Shown here in pieces: positions 1 through 7,416 of a stretch of 58,805 nucleotides of DNA; within the stretch, counting starts at the first letter, position 1; each line of letters begins with the position of its first letter. This DNA is from Candidatus Nitrotoga sp. 1052 (GTDB lineage: Bacteria > Pseudomonadota > Gammaproteobacteria > Burkholderiales > Gallionellaceae): assembly GCF_927312905.1 (NCBI RefSeq), contig NZ_CAKMHQ010000053.1, forward strand, positions 1-58,805, given 5' to 3'. A model generated the notes under the pieces. That model did not search any database and was not told where the DNA came from. It saw nothing but the letters and a program-made list of their open reading frames with translations. Made by a program: the position numbers and the translations under genes.

Positions 1-66
1 TATAGTGGACCCCGATATTCAGACAATAAATTAAGGTGGTAACCTGCTGTAATTGAGGAGCAGGTT

Positions 67-359
67 ATGAGTGAAGCGAAGCGCAAGATATTTACAGGTG
101 ATTTCAAGACCAAGGTCGCACTCGAAGCGATCCGTGGCATCAAGACGGTGAACGTTGTGGTCAAGAGATTGGGGTGCATCCGACACAGGTTGGAATGTGG
201 AAGAAGGAGCTGCAAGAGCAGGCATCCAGCTTGTTTGATGCCAAGCGCGGGCCGAAACCTGCCGACCCGTCTGCCAGTCCGGAGCGGCTGTATTCTGAGA
301 TTGGCCGACTGAAGATGGAGCTGAACTGGCTCAAAAAAAAGTCTGGGATCAGCCAGTAG
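67..359 (+). pseudogene. IS3 transposase OrfA, frameshifted
   Basis: OrfA is the helix-turn-helix DNA-binding part of the IS3 transposase. The first frame begins MSEAKRKIFTGDFKTKVALE, the usual OrfA start, and runs to about base 165. The family sequence GVHPTQVGMWKKELQE then continues in another frame from about 168, which implies loss of one base near 165-170. The C-terminal end, with the leucine-zipper-like GRLKMELNWLKKK, reads to a TAG at 357-359. The A8 run at 332-339 is the expected slippery site for production of OrfAB. Confidence 0.85.
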
Positions 360-1290
360 AAAAGCGCAAGCAATGGGTCAGCACCGTCGAACCACTGGCG
401 CTGCCCGGCAATGCGAACTGGCAGGTGTCAACCGCTCCACGGTCTATGCGCCGCAAATGGCGACAAAACCAGACGAGCAGGAATTGACGTTACTGGCGCT
501 GATTGATGCTGAATACACCCGGCATCCATTTTACGGCAGCCGCAAGATCAAGATTTACCTGCGTGGCTTGGGGCACAAGATCAACCGCAAGCGGGTGCAG
601 AGGCTGATGGGTACGATGGGGCTTGCCGGCATGGCACCGGGGCCGAATACCAGCCGGCTACACCCGCGGCACAAGGTTTATCCGTACCTGCTCAGAGGCG
701 TGAATATAATCCGCCCCAATCAGGTATAGAGTACGGACATCACGTACATCCGCCTGGCGCGCGGGTTCGGGTACTTGGTGGCCGCGATTGACTGGTACTC
801 GCGTAAAGTGCTGTCGTGGCGGTTATCAAATACACTGGATAGTGTGTTCTGTGTGGACTGTCTGGAGCAGGCATTACAGGCATATGGAACACCTGAGATA
901 TTCAACACCGATCAGGGCTGCCAGTTTACCAGCGAAGCTTTTACTGGCGTGCTGTTAAAAAAGGAAATCGCCATCAGTATGGATGGGCGTGGCAGGGCAC
1001 TGGATAACATCTTTGTGGAACGGCTCTGGCGCAGCGTCAAACACGAAGACGTATATGGCTACGCCACGATGTCTGAATTGCTGATAGGTTTGGCAGAATA
1101 CTTCGTGCATTACAACACAGAAAGACCGCACCAATCACTGGGCTACGAAACACCGGATCATGTATACCGTACAGCAAGTGGCGGCGGCGCAAGGATTGTG
1201 GACAAATACAGCGAGAAAGAAAAAGCTCACTCAGACAAAAAAACAAAAAAAGAAACCAAAAACCGGGGCAGCGTCGTTCATGCTGCATGA
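341..1290 (+). pseudogene. IS3 transposase OrfB, rve-type DDE integrase, broken
   Basis: OrfB is the catalytic half of an IS3 transposase. The native frame enters at about 341 (VWDQPVEKRKQWVSTVE). It is lost near 400, and the reading continues one frame over with RQCELAGVNRSTVY. An amber codon at 727-729 replaces the Trp expected in the motif before STDITYI. After it the integrase core is readable to 1290: catalytic Asp in STDITY, Asp in FNTDQG and Glu in IFVERLW, then the C-terminal NTERPHQSLGY. The catalytic triad survives in sequence, but one frameshift and one nonsense codon make it a pseudogene. Confidence 0.87.
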
Positions 1291-1531
1291 AGAAGGTTAC
1301 CTTCTTAAACTCGGTGCATTATTGTCTTGACGGAGGGGCCCACTGTAATACTGGCCCAAATTCTTTACCCCTTACCCCTTTATTTACTCCAGATGCATCT
1401 AATTCATTTAGAGATAACAACTCCTTCCTAATTCACGGTGATGCATTAGATCCGAATAGACAGGGGAAGGCTTCCAATGGTTGCCCCATATTGCCGCTAA
1501 GCCGCACCGATATTAAAAAAAGGGAAATATT

Positions 1532-2113
1532 TTGCGTTACTCAATAGCATGTATTCTTGGGTGCGCATGGCTTGCGTTGGCAACGCCATCCATTGCTGAA
1601 ACTGAAGGACCATACAAATTAAATGAGTCGATACTTGGTTTTGAACTTGGAAAGCACACACTTGAAGATGTACAAGCGAAGCTCGGCAGGTCTGTTCCAA
1701 TCTCACCGAGAGAAGGTGAGCCATTCAAAATTTGTTATGTCTCAAATCAACAGCCTGAAATCTTTGTTGTATTCGAGGCCATGACTAAAACCGCTAGTCT
1801 GTTGGCCTTTACCGTTACGTCAGATATATCAAAGATTCCTGAAAGAGATGAATGTATTAAATCGCCAATACTCTCCCAGTCTATTCTTACTGCAGGTATG
1901 TTAAAGCTTGGAATGACACGTGCACAGTTACAAGAGGTCTTTGGAAAAGCATCAAAATCAGAAGGAAACAAGCTCTCCTATATTTACCAAGCAAAGGTCA
2001 GGATGAGCGAAGAGGAAATGAAAAGGATGGAAGATCAGTGGCCCGATGAGGTGAAAAAATATCCGTATTGGAACCTCATGTCGATTATATCAATTGAATT
2101 GCTAAAGAATTAA
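1532..2113 (+). CDS. Secreted hypothetical protein with two BamE/SmpA-like repeats
   Basis: This encodes 193 residues starting at TTG 1532, with an AAAGGGAAA ribosome-binding stretch just upstream. An N-terminal signal peptide (about residues 1-22, ending ATPSIAE) predicts export to the periplasm. Two segments resemble each other: FELGKHTLEDVQAKLG at about 36-51 and LKLGMTRAQLQEVFGKAS further on. The pattern x-LG-x(3)-LxxVxxxLG is like that of small OmlA/BamE or BLIP-like domains. No catalytic motif is visible. It lies immediately after the decayed IS and has no coupled neighbour. The function is unknown and the family resemblance is tentative. Confidence 0.6.
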   Translation: MRYSIACILGCAWLALATPSIAETEGPYKLNESILGFELGKHTLEDVQAKLGRSVPISPREGEPFKICYVSNQQPEIFVVFEAMTKTASLLAFTVTSDISKIPERDECIKSPILSQSILTAGMLKLGMTRAQLQEVFGKASKSEGNKLSYIYQAKVRMSEEEMKRMEDQWPDEVKKYPYWNLMSIISIELLKN

Positions 2114-2319
2114 ATCGTCTCCATGTGAGTAAGTAAAACGGAAACATATTGATTCGTGGTGTACGCGGCGCAATCGTCAATGCACCGGTTGCTCTCTCTT
2201 CCTCTCCTTCAACAAATAGCCGGTTAGGCTCAATAAAATGAAGCCCAACATCACAGATTGCGGATGAACAGAGCCAATTAACAACACCTCGATGGCTAGA
2301 CGTATTCCGTACGGAGCAG

Positions 2320-2423
2320 GCAAATTAACAGGGGCAAACACGGGCCACATGCTGAATAATACCGATGCGCTGGGGAACGCCACGCGCTACACCTACACAA
2401 TCAGCAAGCGTAGCCTGGGCTAG
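2320..2423 (+). pseudogene. Rhs/YD-repeat gene remnant
   Basis: In one frame the bases read NNTDALGNATRYTYT and then stop at 2421-2423. This matches the core of an RHS (YD) repeat, in which DALGN-x-TRYTYD recurs many times. Nothing else of an Rhs gene is visible on either side, so this is a scrap of a large Rhs polymorphic-toxin-type gene. The short match makes it suggestive but not certain. Confidence 0.5.
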
Positions 2424-2424
2424 C

Positions 2425-2461
2425 ATAGGTTGTCGCTGAGCTTGCGAAGCCCAACATCACA
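2425..2461. repeat. Dispersed repeat fragment
   Basis: The stretch GAAGCCCAACATCACA at 2446-2461 recurs almost exactly at 2240-2255. Together with the preceding AGGTTG and GCTGAGCTTGC it resembles the short dispersed palindromic repeats (GTTGGGCTTCG-type) scattered through many proteobacterial genomes. No gene is associated with it. Confidence 0.4.
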
Positions 2462-2524
2462 AGTAAAACACAGGGTCTAGCCAAGTAGCACAATCCCTCT
2501 TGTTGTTCTTCTTCAATAAACAAA

Positions 2525-2569
2525 AAGCCACCCACCTCCGTTATTCTGAAAGCGAGTGGCTTCTTTTTT
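2525..2569. terminator. Bidirectional Rho-independent terminator candidate
   Basis: The arms AAGCCAC (2525-2531) and GTGGCTT (2556-2562) can pair. They are flanked by CTTTTTT on the plus side and, read on the minus strand, by TTTTTG. No intact gene now reads into it from the left. Confidence 0.55.
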
Positions 2570-2617
2570 AGCCGCTAAAAGAGGATTGCTTTCAACCGTC
2601 TTCTTCGGCTTCTCCTC

Positions 2618-2817
2618 ATTGCACTCACCAGCGTGTTGAAGGCCGATTTGGAACGCTACGCCGCGCTGCATGCTCAGACCTTCGGCGGCCGATTGATGCC
2701 GCGACGCTGATCCCGCACATGCTTGAAGCGTTCATGGCGCAGGATCGGGGGTTTAAGCGAGCAGCGCTACTGCGTACCGCCGCTACGCAAAGAAATGAAA
2801 AAACCGCCCTTGGTTGA
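2618..2817 (+). pseudogene. DUF2274-type ICE gene remnant, frameshifted
   Basis: One frame reads VLKADLERYAALHAQTFGG (about 2633-2689). The adjacent frame continues IDAATLIPHMLEAFMAQDRG (about 2694-2753). Together they match the body of DUF2274 proteins, small proteins encoded at the end of trb conjugation clusters in Tn4371-type integrative elements. A frameshift near 2690 separates the halves, and the N-terminus is absent. This is a scar of a former integrative conjugative element next to a tRNA gene. The family call is from memory of the motif. Confidence 0.6.
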
Positions 2818-2827
2818 ACAAGGACGG
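2798..2827 (-). terminator. Rho-independent terminator of tRNA-Leu
   Basis: On the minus strand, CCGTCCTTG (2827-2819) pairs with CAAGGGCGG (2812-2804) over nine base pairs with a 6-base loop. Six Ts follow at 2803-2798. It starts 10 bases after the CCA end of the tRNA. Confidence 0.85.
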
Positions 2828-2837
2828 CTCTCCAAAT

Positions 2838-3158
2838 TGGTGCCCGAGGCCGGAATTGAACCGGCACGACCCTTTCGAGTCGAGGGATTTTCTTACCACT
2901 TCGGCTTTCGCCGCCAGCGCGAACGCAGTTCGTGGTCTGGAGCACGCCTTCACCATAGCCTTGCGGCCGTAGGTGCCCGCCGTCTGCTCTCTACACCTTC
3001 CCTTGAATCTTTCGATCCGGGGCTTGGCTCGGTGTTGGCTCGGATGCTTGCAGCATCCAGGGCTTTCGCCGAATTTGACGGGCTTCACCTCCAGGGTTTC
3101 CCTTGGAGGGCTCAAATTGCTTTAAGTCCCTTGTGTCTACCAATTTCACCACTCGGGC
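2838..3158 (-). tRNA. tRNA-Leu(UAA) interrupted by a group I intron
   Basis: Exon 1 (3158-3124, 35 nt) begins GCCCGAGTGG, carries the D-arm with TTGGTAGAC, and ends in the anticodon loop at CTT. Exon 2 (2891-2838, 54 nt) begins AAAATCCC, contains the long variable arm and a T-arm with GGTTCAATTCC, and ends GGGCACCA with encoded CCA. Joined, they give anticodon stem AGGGA/TCCCT with loop CTTAAAA, anticodon UAA, and a perfect acceptor stem GCCCGAG/CTCGGGC. The 232-nt interruption falls between U34 and A35, the classic position of the cyanobacterial and plastid tRNA-Leu intron. The gene has its own candidate promoter upstream and a terminator downstream. Confidence 0.93.
2892..3123 (-). ncRNA. 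Group I intron (IC3-like) in tRNA-Leu(UAA)
   Basis: This is a self-splicing ribozyme candidate of 232 nt with no ORF. It begins AAAGCAATTTGAGCC, close to the start of the cyanobacterial tRNA-Leu intron. It contains GGGAAACCCT, CCGAGCCAAGCC and GGGAAGGTGTAGAG...AGACGG, which correspond to the conserved P4-P7 core, and it ends in the terminal G at 2892. The exon CUU preceding the 5' splice site can pair with GAG in the internal guide, giving the required U-G wobble. Family assignment rests on these visible core motifs. Splicing activity is inferred. Confidence 0.9.
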
Positions 3159-3350
3159 TAGCTTGGCTCGTTGCCGAACCGATGTTTCGCCTAGCTACGC
3201 TAGGCTTGTTTCAACTGTACTCCTCTACTGGCCCCACATGACACCTAGCAGCCAGAGGACTGTTGGTGCCATTTGCACTAAAGCCCGGGAAACCCGCGCC
3301 ATTTCAAGCTATGCACCTACATCCCTGATGAAAAAAAACTTGACAAAGGA
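3159..3350 (-). other. Structured spacer between the tRNA-Leu half and the intact tRNA-Leu
   Basis: There is no coding potential. The minus strand is rich in short hairpins: CCTAGC-GTA-GCTAGG (about 3186-3205), GGTTCG-GCAA-CGAGCC (about 3165-3180, GNRA-like loop) and CCTCTGGC/GCCAG-AGAGG. They could belong to a leader of the tRNA transcript or be relics of a lost RNA element. Confidence 0.35.
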
Positions 3351-3391
3351 GATTTTAAGTCCGTTGTGTCTACCAATTTCACCACCCGGGC
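3351..3391 (-). pseudogene. Intron-less 5' half of a tRNA-Leu(UAA)
   Basis: Thirty-eight bases starting at 3391 match exon 1 of the intact tRNA-Leu plus the first anticodon-loop bases, with only about two differences. The sequence goes directly CTT-AAAATC, so it lacks the intron. It then diverges: no variable arm, T-arm or CCA follows. The 3' side of the anticodon stem (TCTCC) no longer pairs properly with ACGGA. It lies about 190 bp upstream of the intact gene, in the same orientation, and is best read as a broken duplicate. Confidence 0.75.
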
Positions 3392-3445
3392 GAGATAAAG
3401 CAAGTTTGAAATGAGTGATACCAACAGACTCATTTCATAATGCGC

Positions 3446-3475
3446 ATTATACAGAGATGCCTGTCACGTTAGCAA
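3446..3475 (-). promoter_or_regulatory. Sigma70 promoter candidate for tRNA-Leu
   Basis: On the minus strand, TTGCTA (3475-3470) and a perfect TATAAT (3451-3446) are separated by 18 bases. It faces the tRNA-Leu half and the intron-containing tRNA-Leu. Confidence 0.6.
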
Positions 3476-3669
3476 AAACATCGTGGTTTTCCTCAATCAA
3501 ATCGGATAATTGGTGAGTTAACTTTTGCCGTTTTCGGTCAGTAAAAAATAGATTTGTTCGGTATTGCAGCAAATAAACGGTCCGCTTTTGATTCCTTATC
3601 CTTCTGAGTTACAACGGTAGACTTGCGCAGTTGCTGTAGTTGTTACACGAACAAATATTCTTACGCATC

Positions 3670-3821
3670 TTAATCAGCTATTCCATCCAGCTCATCTGTT
3701 TCATGGCGAGCCAGATACTGTCGGAAGGTTCGCCTGCAAGCACTTGGTAAACGCGTAGCATCTTCCTGTGTAAGTTGTCCTGCCTGTCTATACTGGGCCT
3801 CCTTCAAATATCACTTTTCAT
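3670..3821 (-). pseudogene. N-terminal fragment of a transposase
   Basis: An ATG at 3821 opens MKSDI. After a one-base shift the text continues EAQYRQAGQLTQEDATRL, then CRRTFRQYLARHE, and stops at 3670-3672. This is the helix-turn-helix start of an ISNCY/IS1202-like or related transposase. No catalytic part is present. It is too damaged to be expressed and counts as part of the insertion scar between tRNA genes. Subfamily is uncertain. Confidence 0.5.
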
Positions 3822-3939
3822 ATCTTCTGTAGCAATTCGCCCGGTTTATCTTGCCCTTCTGGGGCTGAGTTAAACCGGGCAAATCATGTGCCACATGCCC
3901 GGACATTTTCTTTGCTTACTACGAACTTATGCCGTTTTC

Positions 3940-3967
3940 TTGACACTGATAGCAATATCTCTATAAT
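3940..3967 (+). promoter_or_regulatory. Sigma70 promoter of the tRNA-Gly/Cys/Pro cluster
   Basis: TTGACA at 3940-3945 and TATAAT at 3962-3967 are both perfect consensus boxes separated by 16 bases. tRNA-Gly begins 16 bases downstream of the -10 box. Confidence 0.85.
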
Positions 3968-3983
3968 GCGGACTTCGTTTTTT

Positions 3984-4059
<76 letters not shown>

Positions 4060-4116
4060 CCTTACTTGGGATAGTATCTTGCTTTCCCTTATTTTTTCTT
4101 AAAGCATGCGCAACAT

Positions 4117-4190
4117 GGCGGGGTGGCAGAGTGGTCATGCAGCGGCCTGCAAAGCCGTGTACGCCGGTTCGATTCCGACCCCCGCCTCCA
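4117..4190 (+). tRNA. tRNA-Cys(GCA)
   Basis: A 74-nt cloverleaf beginning GGCGGGGTGGCAGAGTGG. The anticodon arm is GGCCTGCAAAGCC (anticodon GCA), the T-arm has GTTCGATTCC, and it ends CCCGCCTCCA with encoded CCA. It lies 57 bases after tRNA-Gly. The Gly(GCC)-Cys(GCA) order matches the E. coli glyW-cysT-leuZ operon. Confidence 0.95.
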
Positions 4191-4256
4191 TCTTCAAATG
4201 TACTTAGCCAAAACTTTTATCCGTGGATATTTTTGCTCTGTTATAATTCGCATCTT

Positions 4257-4333
<77 letters not shown>

Positions 4334-4445
4334 ACTAAATAAAATAGTTATACGTTTTATTTGGATTTAATATATGCCCATGTTTTTCGTTTTTCAAACA
4401 TTGAGTCGATTTTTCCCGCTTTCTGTTTTTGTCTGCACCGTCAAT

Positions 4446-4695
4446 TCACTTCGAATAAGCAGTCAGCACCATTGTCATAGTGGCGTGTCCTAACTGCTTG
4501 GTCACCCACATAGGGTTCGCCAGCCATTAGGCTAAGCGTGGCGTAGGTGTGGCGTGTCTGGTAAGGTTCCTCACGCGCAATTCCTGTGCAGCTTTCATCT
4601 CTTACGGTAGCCCCGTATCTATAATTCAAGTCGCGAAAGGGCAATTGCTGCCGTGCGGCACCTCTCAAGTCGCTCCCACTAGGCGGTTGATTCAT
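4446..4695 (-). pseudogene. Tyrosine integrase C-terminal remnant
   Basis: The minus strand reads EEPYQTRHTYATLSLMAGEP. After a frameshift near 4512 it continues WVTKQLGHATMTMVLTAYSK and stops at 4446-4448. The order RHTYATL, then LGHATM, then Y is the C-terminal half of a phage/island-type tyrosine recombinase, with the Arg-His, His and catalytic Tyr positions. The N-terminal part is not recognisable. It sits directly beside tRNA-Pro, as expected for the integrase of an island that once used a tRNA gene. It is inactive. Confidence 0.75.
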
Positions 4696-4696
4696 A

Positions 4697-5389
4697 ATGA
4701 ATTTTAATGAGCGAATTCCAGCGATTTGCTGCCTCGGCCCGATTGCCCCGCTTATATGCCCTGTTGGACGAAGCCGCTACGCGGAGGATGCAGTTTTGAC
4801 GGGCCGAAGTCAAAATATAACCTCACCCCTCTCGCGAGGGACCGGCACGGCAAGTACCCATAATAGCCAGCACTTTAATGCCGTGCTGGATCCGGCCAAC
4901 GCATGCCGGGAGGTCTATGCCGATAAGGGCTACCCCAATGCTGCGCGGGAAGCACAATTGAAAGAAGCTGGGTGCCGCAACCGCATTCAGCGCAAAGGGG
5001 TGCGCAACAATCTCCTTTTGGCACGGCAGGAAATGCGGAACAAGCGCATTGCCAAAATTTGTGCCCGGGTCTAGCACATCTTAGCCGGCATTGAACAGAT
5101 GGGCGGCAAGCTGATTCGCACTATCGGTCAGGGCACGGGCGAATTTTGTCATGACCATGATGGCGGCCAGCTACAACCTTAAGCGTTGGTTTATCTCAAG
5201 CGGGCTGGAATTGAGGCCTTCTGACGTTCGCAGCAGGCAGAATTTGCTTAAAATATGGACAATTCAAGGTAAAAATGGGTGGAACTGCGCAAAAAGATTC
5301 AATCCATCGAAGAATATGAACGCGGGTTTGGCCGCGTTCATAAAGTTCAGGCCGGAAGGTTTGAAAGCTACGGGTTTTAGAGGTGCCCT
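4697..5389 (+). mobile_element. IS5-family transposase remnant with right end
   Basis: In pieces the plus strand reads HFNAVLDPANACREVYADKG, EQMGGKLIRTIGQ, MTMMAASYNLKRW and YLKRAGIEAF. These are the C-terminal half of an IS5-group DDE transposase. A stop codon at 5072-5074 replaces the Glu of the RVEH segment, and frameshifts occur near 5145 and 5194. Non-coding DNA follows to TTTTAGAGGTGCCCT at 5375-5389, which is the right terminal repeat. A nearly identical end in opposite orientation occurs alone at 31503-31517. The element lacks its 5' half and is dead. Confidence 0.75.
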
Positions 5390-5441
5390 AAAGTTAAGTC
5401 TAAGTATTGAAAGCCGGATAAATCTATTTTATTGCTACTAG

Positions 5442-5564
5442 CAGACTGTCGGACTTCAAGTTTTGTGGCAACATAACATATTGTTTTTTATATATAAATT
5501 AATTTGATTAAATAATAGGCGCATCAATTTAATCAATGAGTTACGCGAGAAGTCCGACAAGCTC
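5442..5564. mobile_element. 123-bp MITE with CTAG target duplication
   Basis: Terminal inverted repeats are CAGACTGTCGGACTTC (5442-5457) and its near-complement GAAGTCCGACAAGCTC (5549-5564). Direct CTAG copies flank it at 5438-5441 and 5565-5568. The interior is AT-rich with no ORF. It sits 2 bases past the stop codon of the next gene. A 4-bp palindromic target duplication fits mobilisation by an IS1182- or IS5-like transposase encoded elsewhere. Confidence 0.7.
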
Positions 5565-5569
5565 CTAGG

Positions 5570-6685
5570 CTAACGTTTGAAGGGATTGCTGTCGTTTAGC
5601 TCATCCACATACTGGGTGATGTTTCCTGTCTCACGCTTTAAGAAATCTTCCACTGCTCGTGAGAATTGCGGATGCGCCAGCCAATGCGCCGACCAAGTTG
5701 TGACGGGCAAAAATCCTCTGGCAAGTTTATGTTCTCCTTGGGCACCACCTTCAAAGGTGGTGATTTTATGTTCGATGCAAAATTCAATTGCCTGGTAGTA
5801 GCAGGTTTCAAAGTGCAGACCAGGATGATACTCCAGCGTACCCCATGAGCGTCCGTAAAGAACATCGCGGCTGAATAAATTGAGTGCGCTGGCAATCTGC
5901 ATCCCGCTGCGCGATGCAATGATCAGTAGAATATTTTCAGGCATGGCTGCGCCGATGCGTCTGAAAAAATCCAGATTTAATGACGGCGGAGAGTTGTACT
6001 GATTATGCGTATGGGTATAGCACTGGAAGAAAAAATTCCACTGTGCTTCAGAGATTTCTTCTCCACGGATGCGCTTGAAGCTAATGCCGGCTTCTTTCAC
6101 CTTTCGCCGCTCATGTTTTATTTTTTTGCGCTTGTCTTGACGCAGGCTGGAAAGATAAGCATCGAAATCGGCATATCCAGGATTTTGCCAGTGAAATTGC
6201 ACCCCGCGACGCAACATCATTCCTTCCTGTTGCATTTCAAGCGCCTGGTTTTCGTCGGGAAATAGACAATGCAGGGAGGATACGCCTGACTCCTGCGCCA
6301 TTTGTAGAGCGGAACGAATGAGCTGTGTCCGTACTTCGGGGGTTGCCGCCAGAAGTCTTGCCCCGGTAATAGGCGTAAAAGGTACGGCACATAATAATTT
6401 TGGGTAATAGTTCAGCCCATGTTGCTGATAAGCCTCGGCCCATGCCCAATCAAAAACGAATTCGCCGTAGGAGTGATGCTTGCGATAAATTGGCATGGCA
6501 CCAGCAAGAAGGTTGTTTTGCCAGACCGTTAGAAATTGCGCTTCCCAGCCGGTGTGCGGGGTGGTGCAGCCACTTTCCTGTAGTGCCCGTAAGAAGGCAT
6601 GGGAAAGAAACGGATTACTTCCCGCGAGAGCGTTCCATTGTGTCTCGGAAATATCCGCTATTGATTCGATTATTTTTATGCTCAT
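5570..6685 (-). CDS. GNAT/FemAB-like acyltransferase (COG3146 type)
   Basis: This encodes 371 residues and starts at the ATG of MSIKIIESIADIS. That ATG overlaps the stop of the upstream methyltransferase gene by ATGA, so the two are translationally coupled. A longer frame exists upstream but would run inside that gene. The protein belongs to the DUF482/COG3146 group, which has an acyl-CoA N-acyltransferase fold related to FemAB peptidoglycan proteins. The tail contains FEGGAQGEHKLARGF, a signature of the family. There is no signal peptide, so it is cytoplasmic. Substrate and reaction are not established. A MITE lies immediately after its stop codon. Confidence 0.85.
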   Translation of the reverse strand: MSIKIIESIADISETQWNALAGSNPFLSHAFLRALQESGCTTPHTGWEAQFLTVWQNNLLAGAMPIYRKHHSYGEFVFDWAWAEAYQQHGLNYYPKLLCAVPFTPITGARLLAATPEVRTQLIRSALQMAQESGVSSLHCLFPDENQALEMQQEGMMLRRGVQFHWQNPGYADFDAYLSSLRQDKRKKIKHERRKVKEAGISFKRIRGEEISEAQWNFFFQCYTHTHNQYNSPPSLNLDFFRRIGAAMPENILLIIASRSGMQIASALNLFSRDVLYGRSWGTLEYHPGLHFETCYYQAIEFCIEHKITTFEGGAQGEHKLARGFLPVTTWSAHWLAHPQFSRAVEDFLKRETGNITQYVDELNDSNPFKR

Positions 6686-7293
6686 GTTGCTTCGAGGGTG
6701 TTTGGTGCGCGTTGCCACACCAAGGTTCGGTTGTTGCTGGGCATGCTCACATCCCTCTCAAGAAACAGGCCATGCGTTTCGGCGAGCCGATTGATAGCTT
6801 CAAAATCTCGCACACCGCTGTTTCTGTCGCGTGATTTGAGCCATGCATCAAAACGCGCATTGCTTTCGGAGGTAAACTTACCCTCATAGTTAAAGGGTCC
6901 ATACAGGCACAAAATGCCACCCGCGCTTAAAATGCGTGCTATGCCCGCAAACATTCGTTCTACTTCCGGCCACGAAATGATGTGTACCGTGTTGGCATTA
7001 AACACTGTATCTACAATTTCGATTGGCCATTGGCCATCGTTCACGTCGATAACCACGGGTGGAAGTACATTGATCAGTTTAGCTTCATCCAGCCAGGCCA
7101 GGATGCCCGCATGGTTTTGCGCTAATTCGCTGGTCTGCCAAGTCAAGTGAGGTAACGCACGCCCGAAATAGACGGCATGCTGGCCGGTCCCACTGGCTAT
7201 TTCTAATACATGCTGTTGATTAACAAATATTTCTTGTAAAGTTTCAAGTATAGGAAACTGGTTTTGTGCGCATGATTCTGAGTAGGGTTTCAT
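6682..7293 (-). CDS. DUF938 SAM-dependent methyltransferase-like protein
   Basis: This encodes 203 residues. A glycine-rich SAM-binding motif EIASGTGQHA lies at 31-40. The SAM-pocket acidic residues follow as expected, and the family sequence MFAGIARILSAGGILCLYGP is present. DUF938 proteins are cytosolic class I methyltransferase-fold proteins with undefined substrates. The gene is upstream of and coupled (ATGA) to the GNAT-like gene, so the two are probably made together. Confidence 0.85.
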   Translation of the reverse strand: MKPYSESCAQNQFPILETLQEIFVNQQHVLEIASGTGQHAVYFGRALPHLTWQTSELAQNHAGILAWLDEAKLINVLPPVVIDVNDGQWPIEIVDTVFNANTVHIISWPEVERMFAGIARILSAGGILCLYGPFNYEGKFTSESNARFDAWLKSRDRNSGVRDFEAINRLAETHGLFLERDVSMPSNNRTLVWQRAPNTLEAT

Positions 7294-7416
7294 AGGTGAT
7301 AGGCAGCATTAATACGTGATGTGTTTTAATTTTTGCAAACTTACCTTCGTGATCAGGTTGAAGCTATGAGGCACCTATTTGAATCTCCTGTTATTTGAGA
7401 GCTTCGCCATGGACAT

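Larger units (their letters stand above)
1..1347 (+). mobile_element. Decayed IS3-family insertion sequence
   Basis: Imperfect terminal inverted repeats bound the element: TATAGTGGACCCC at 1-13 and GGGGCCCACTGTA at 1335-1347. The similarity continues inward, with GACAATAA and GGTAACC present at both ends. Inside are two overlapping transposase frames in the usual IS3 orfA/orfB layout, with an A-run at 332-339 where a -1 programmed frameshift would join them. Both frames carry inactivating changes, so this copy cannot make its own transposase. The left target duplication falls outside the window. Fragments resembling the right end recur near 19972 and 21949. Confidence 0.88.

Noticed and set aside
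1287-1547. Open frame of about 86 codons on the plus strand after the IS transposase
   Set aside because: It runs through the IS right terminal repeat and non-coding flank, has no coding character, and overlaps the start of a better supported gene.
2723-3241. Open frame of about 170 codons across the tRNA-Leu region, plus strand
   Set aside because: It is antisense to the tRNA exons, the group I intron and the terminator; its openness reflects GC-rich RNA structure, not coding.
3159-3350. Riboswitch or second group I intron between the tRNA-Leu half and the intact gene
   Set aside because: Several hairpins are present, but none of the conserved core motifs of known riboswitches or of the intron could be found.
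5570-6718. Longer start for the GNAT-like protein
   Set aside because: The upstream codons lie inside the DUF938 gene; the ATGA overlap gives the natural start at 6685.
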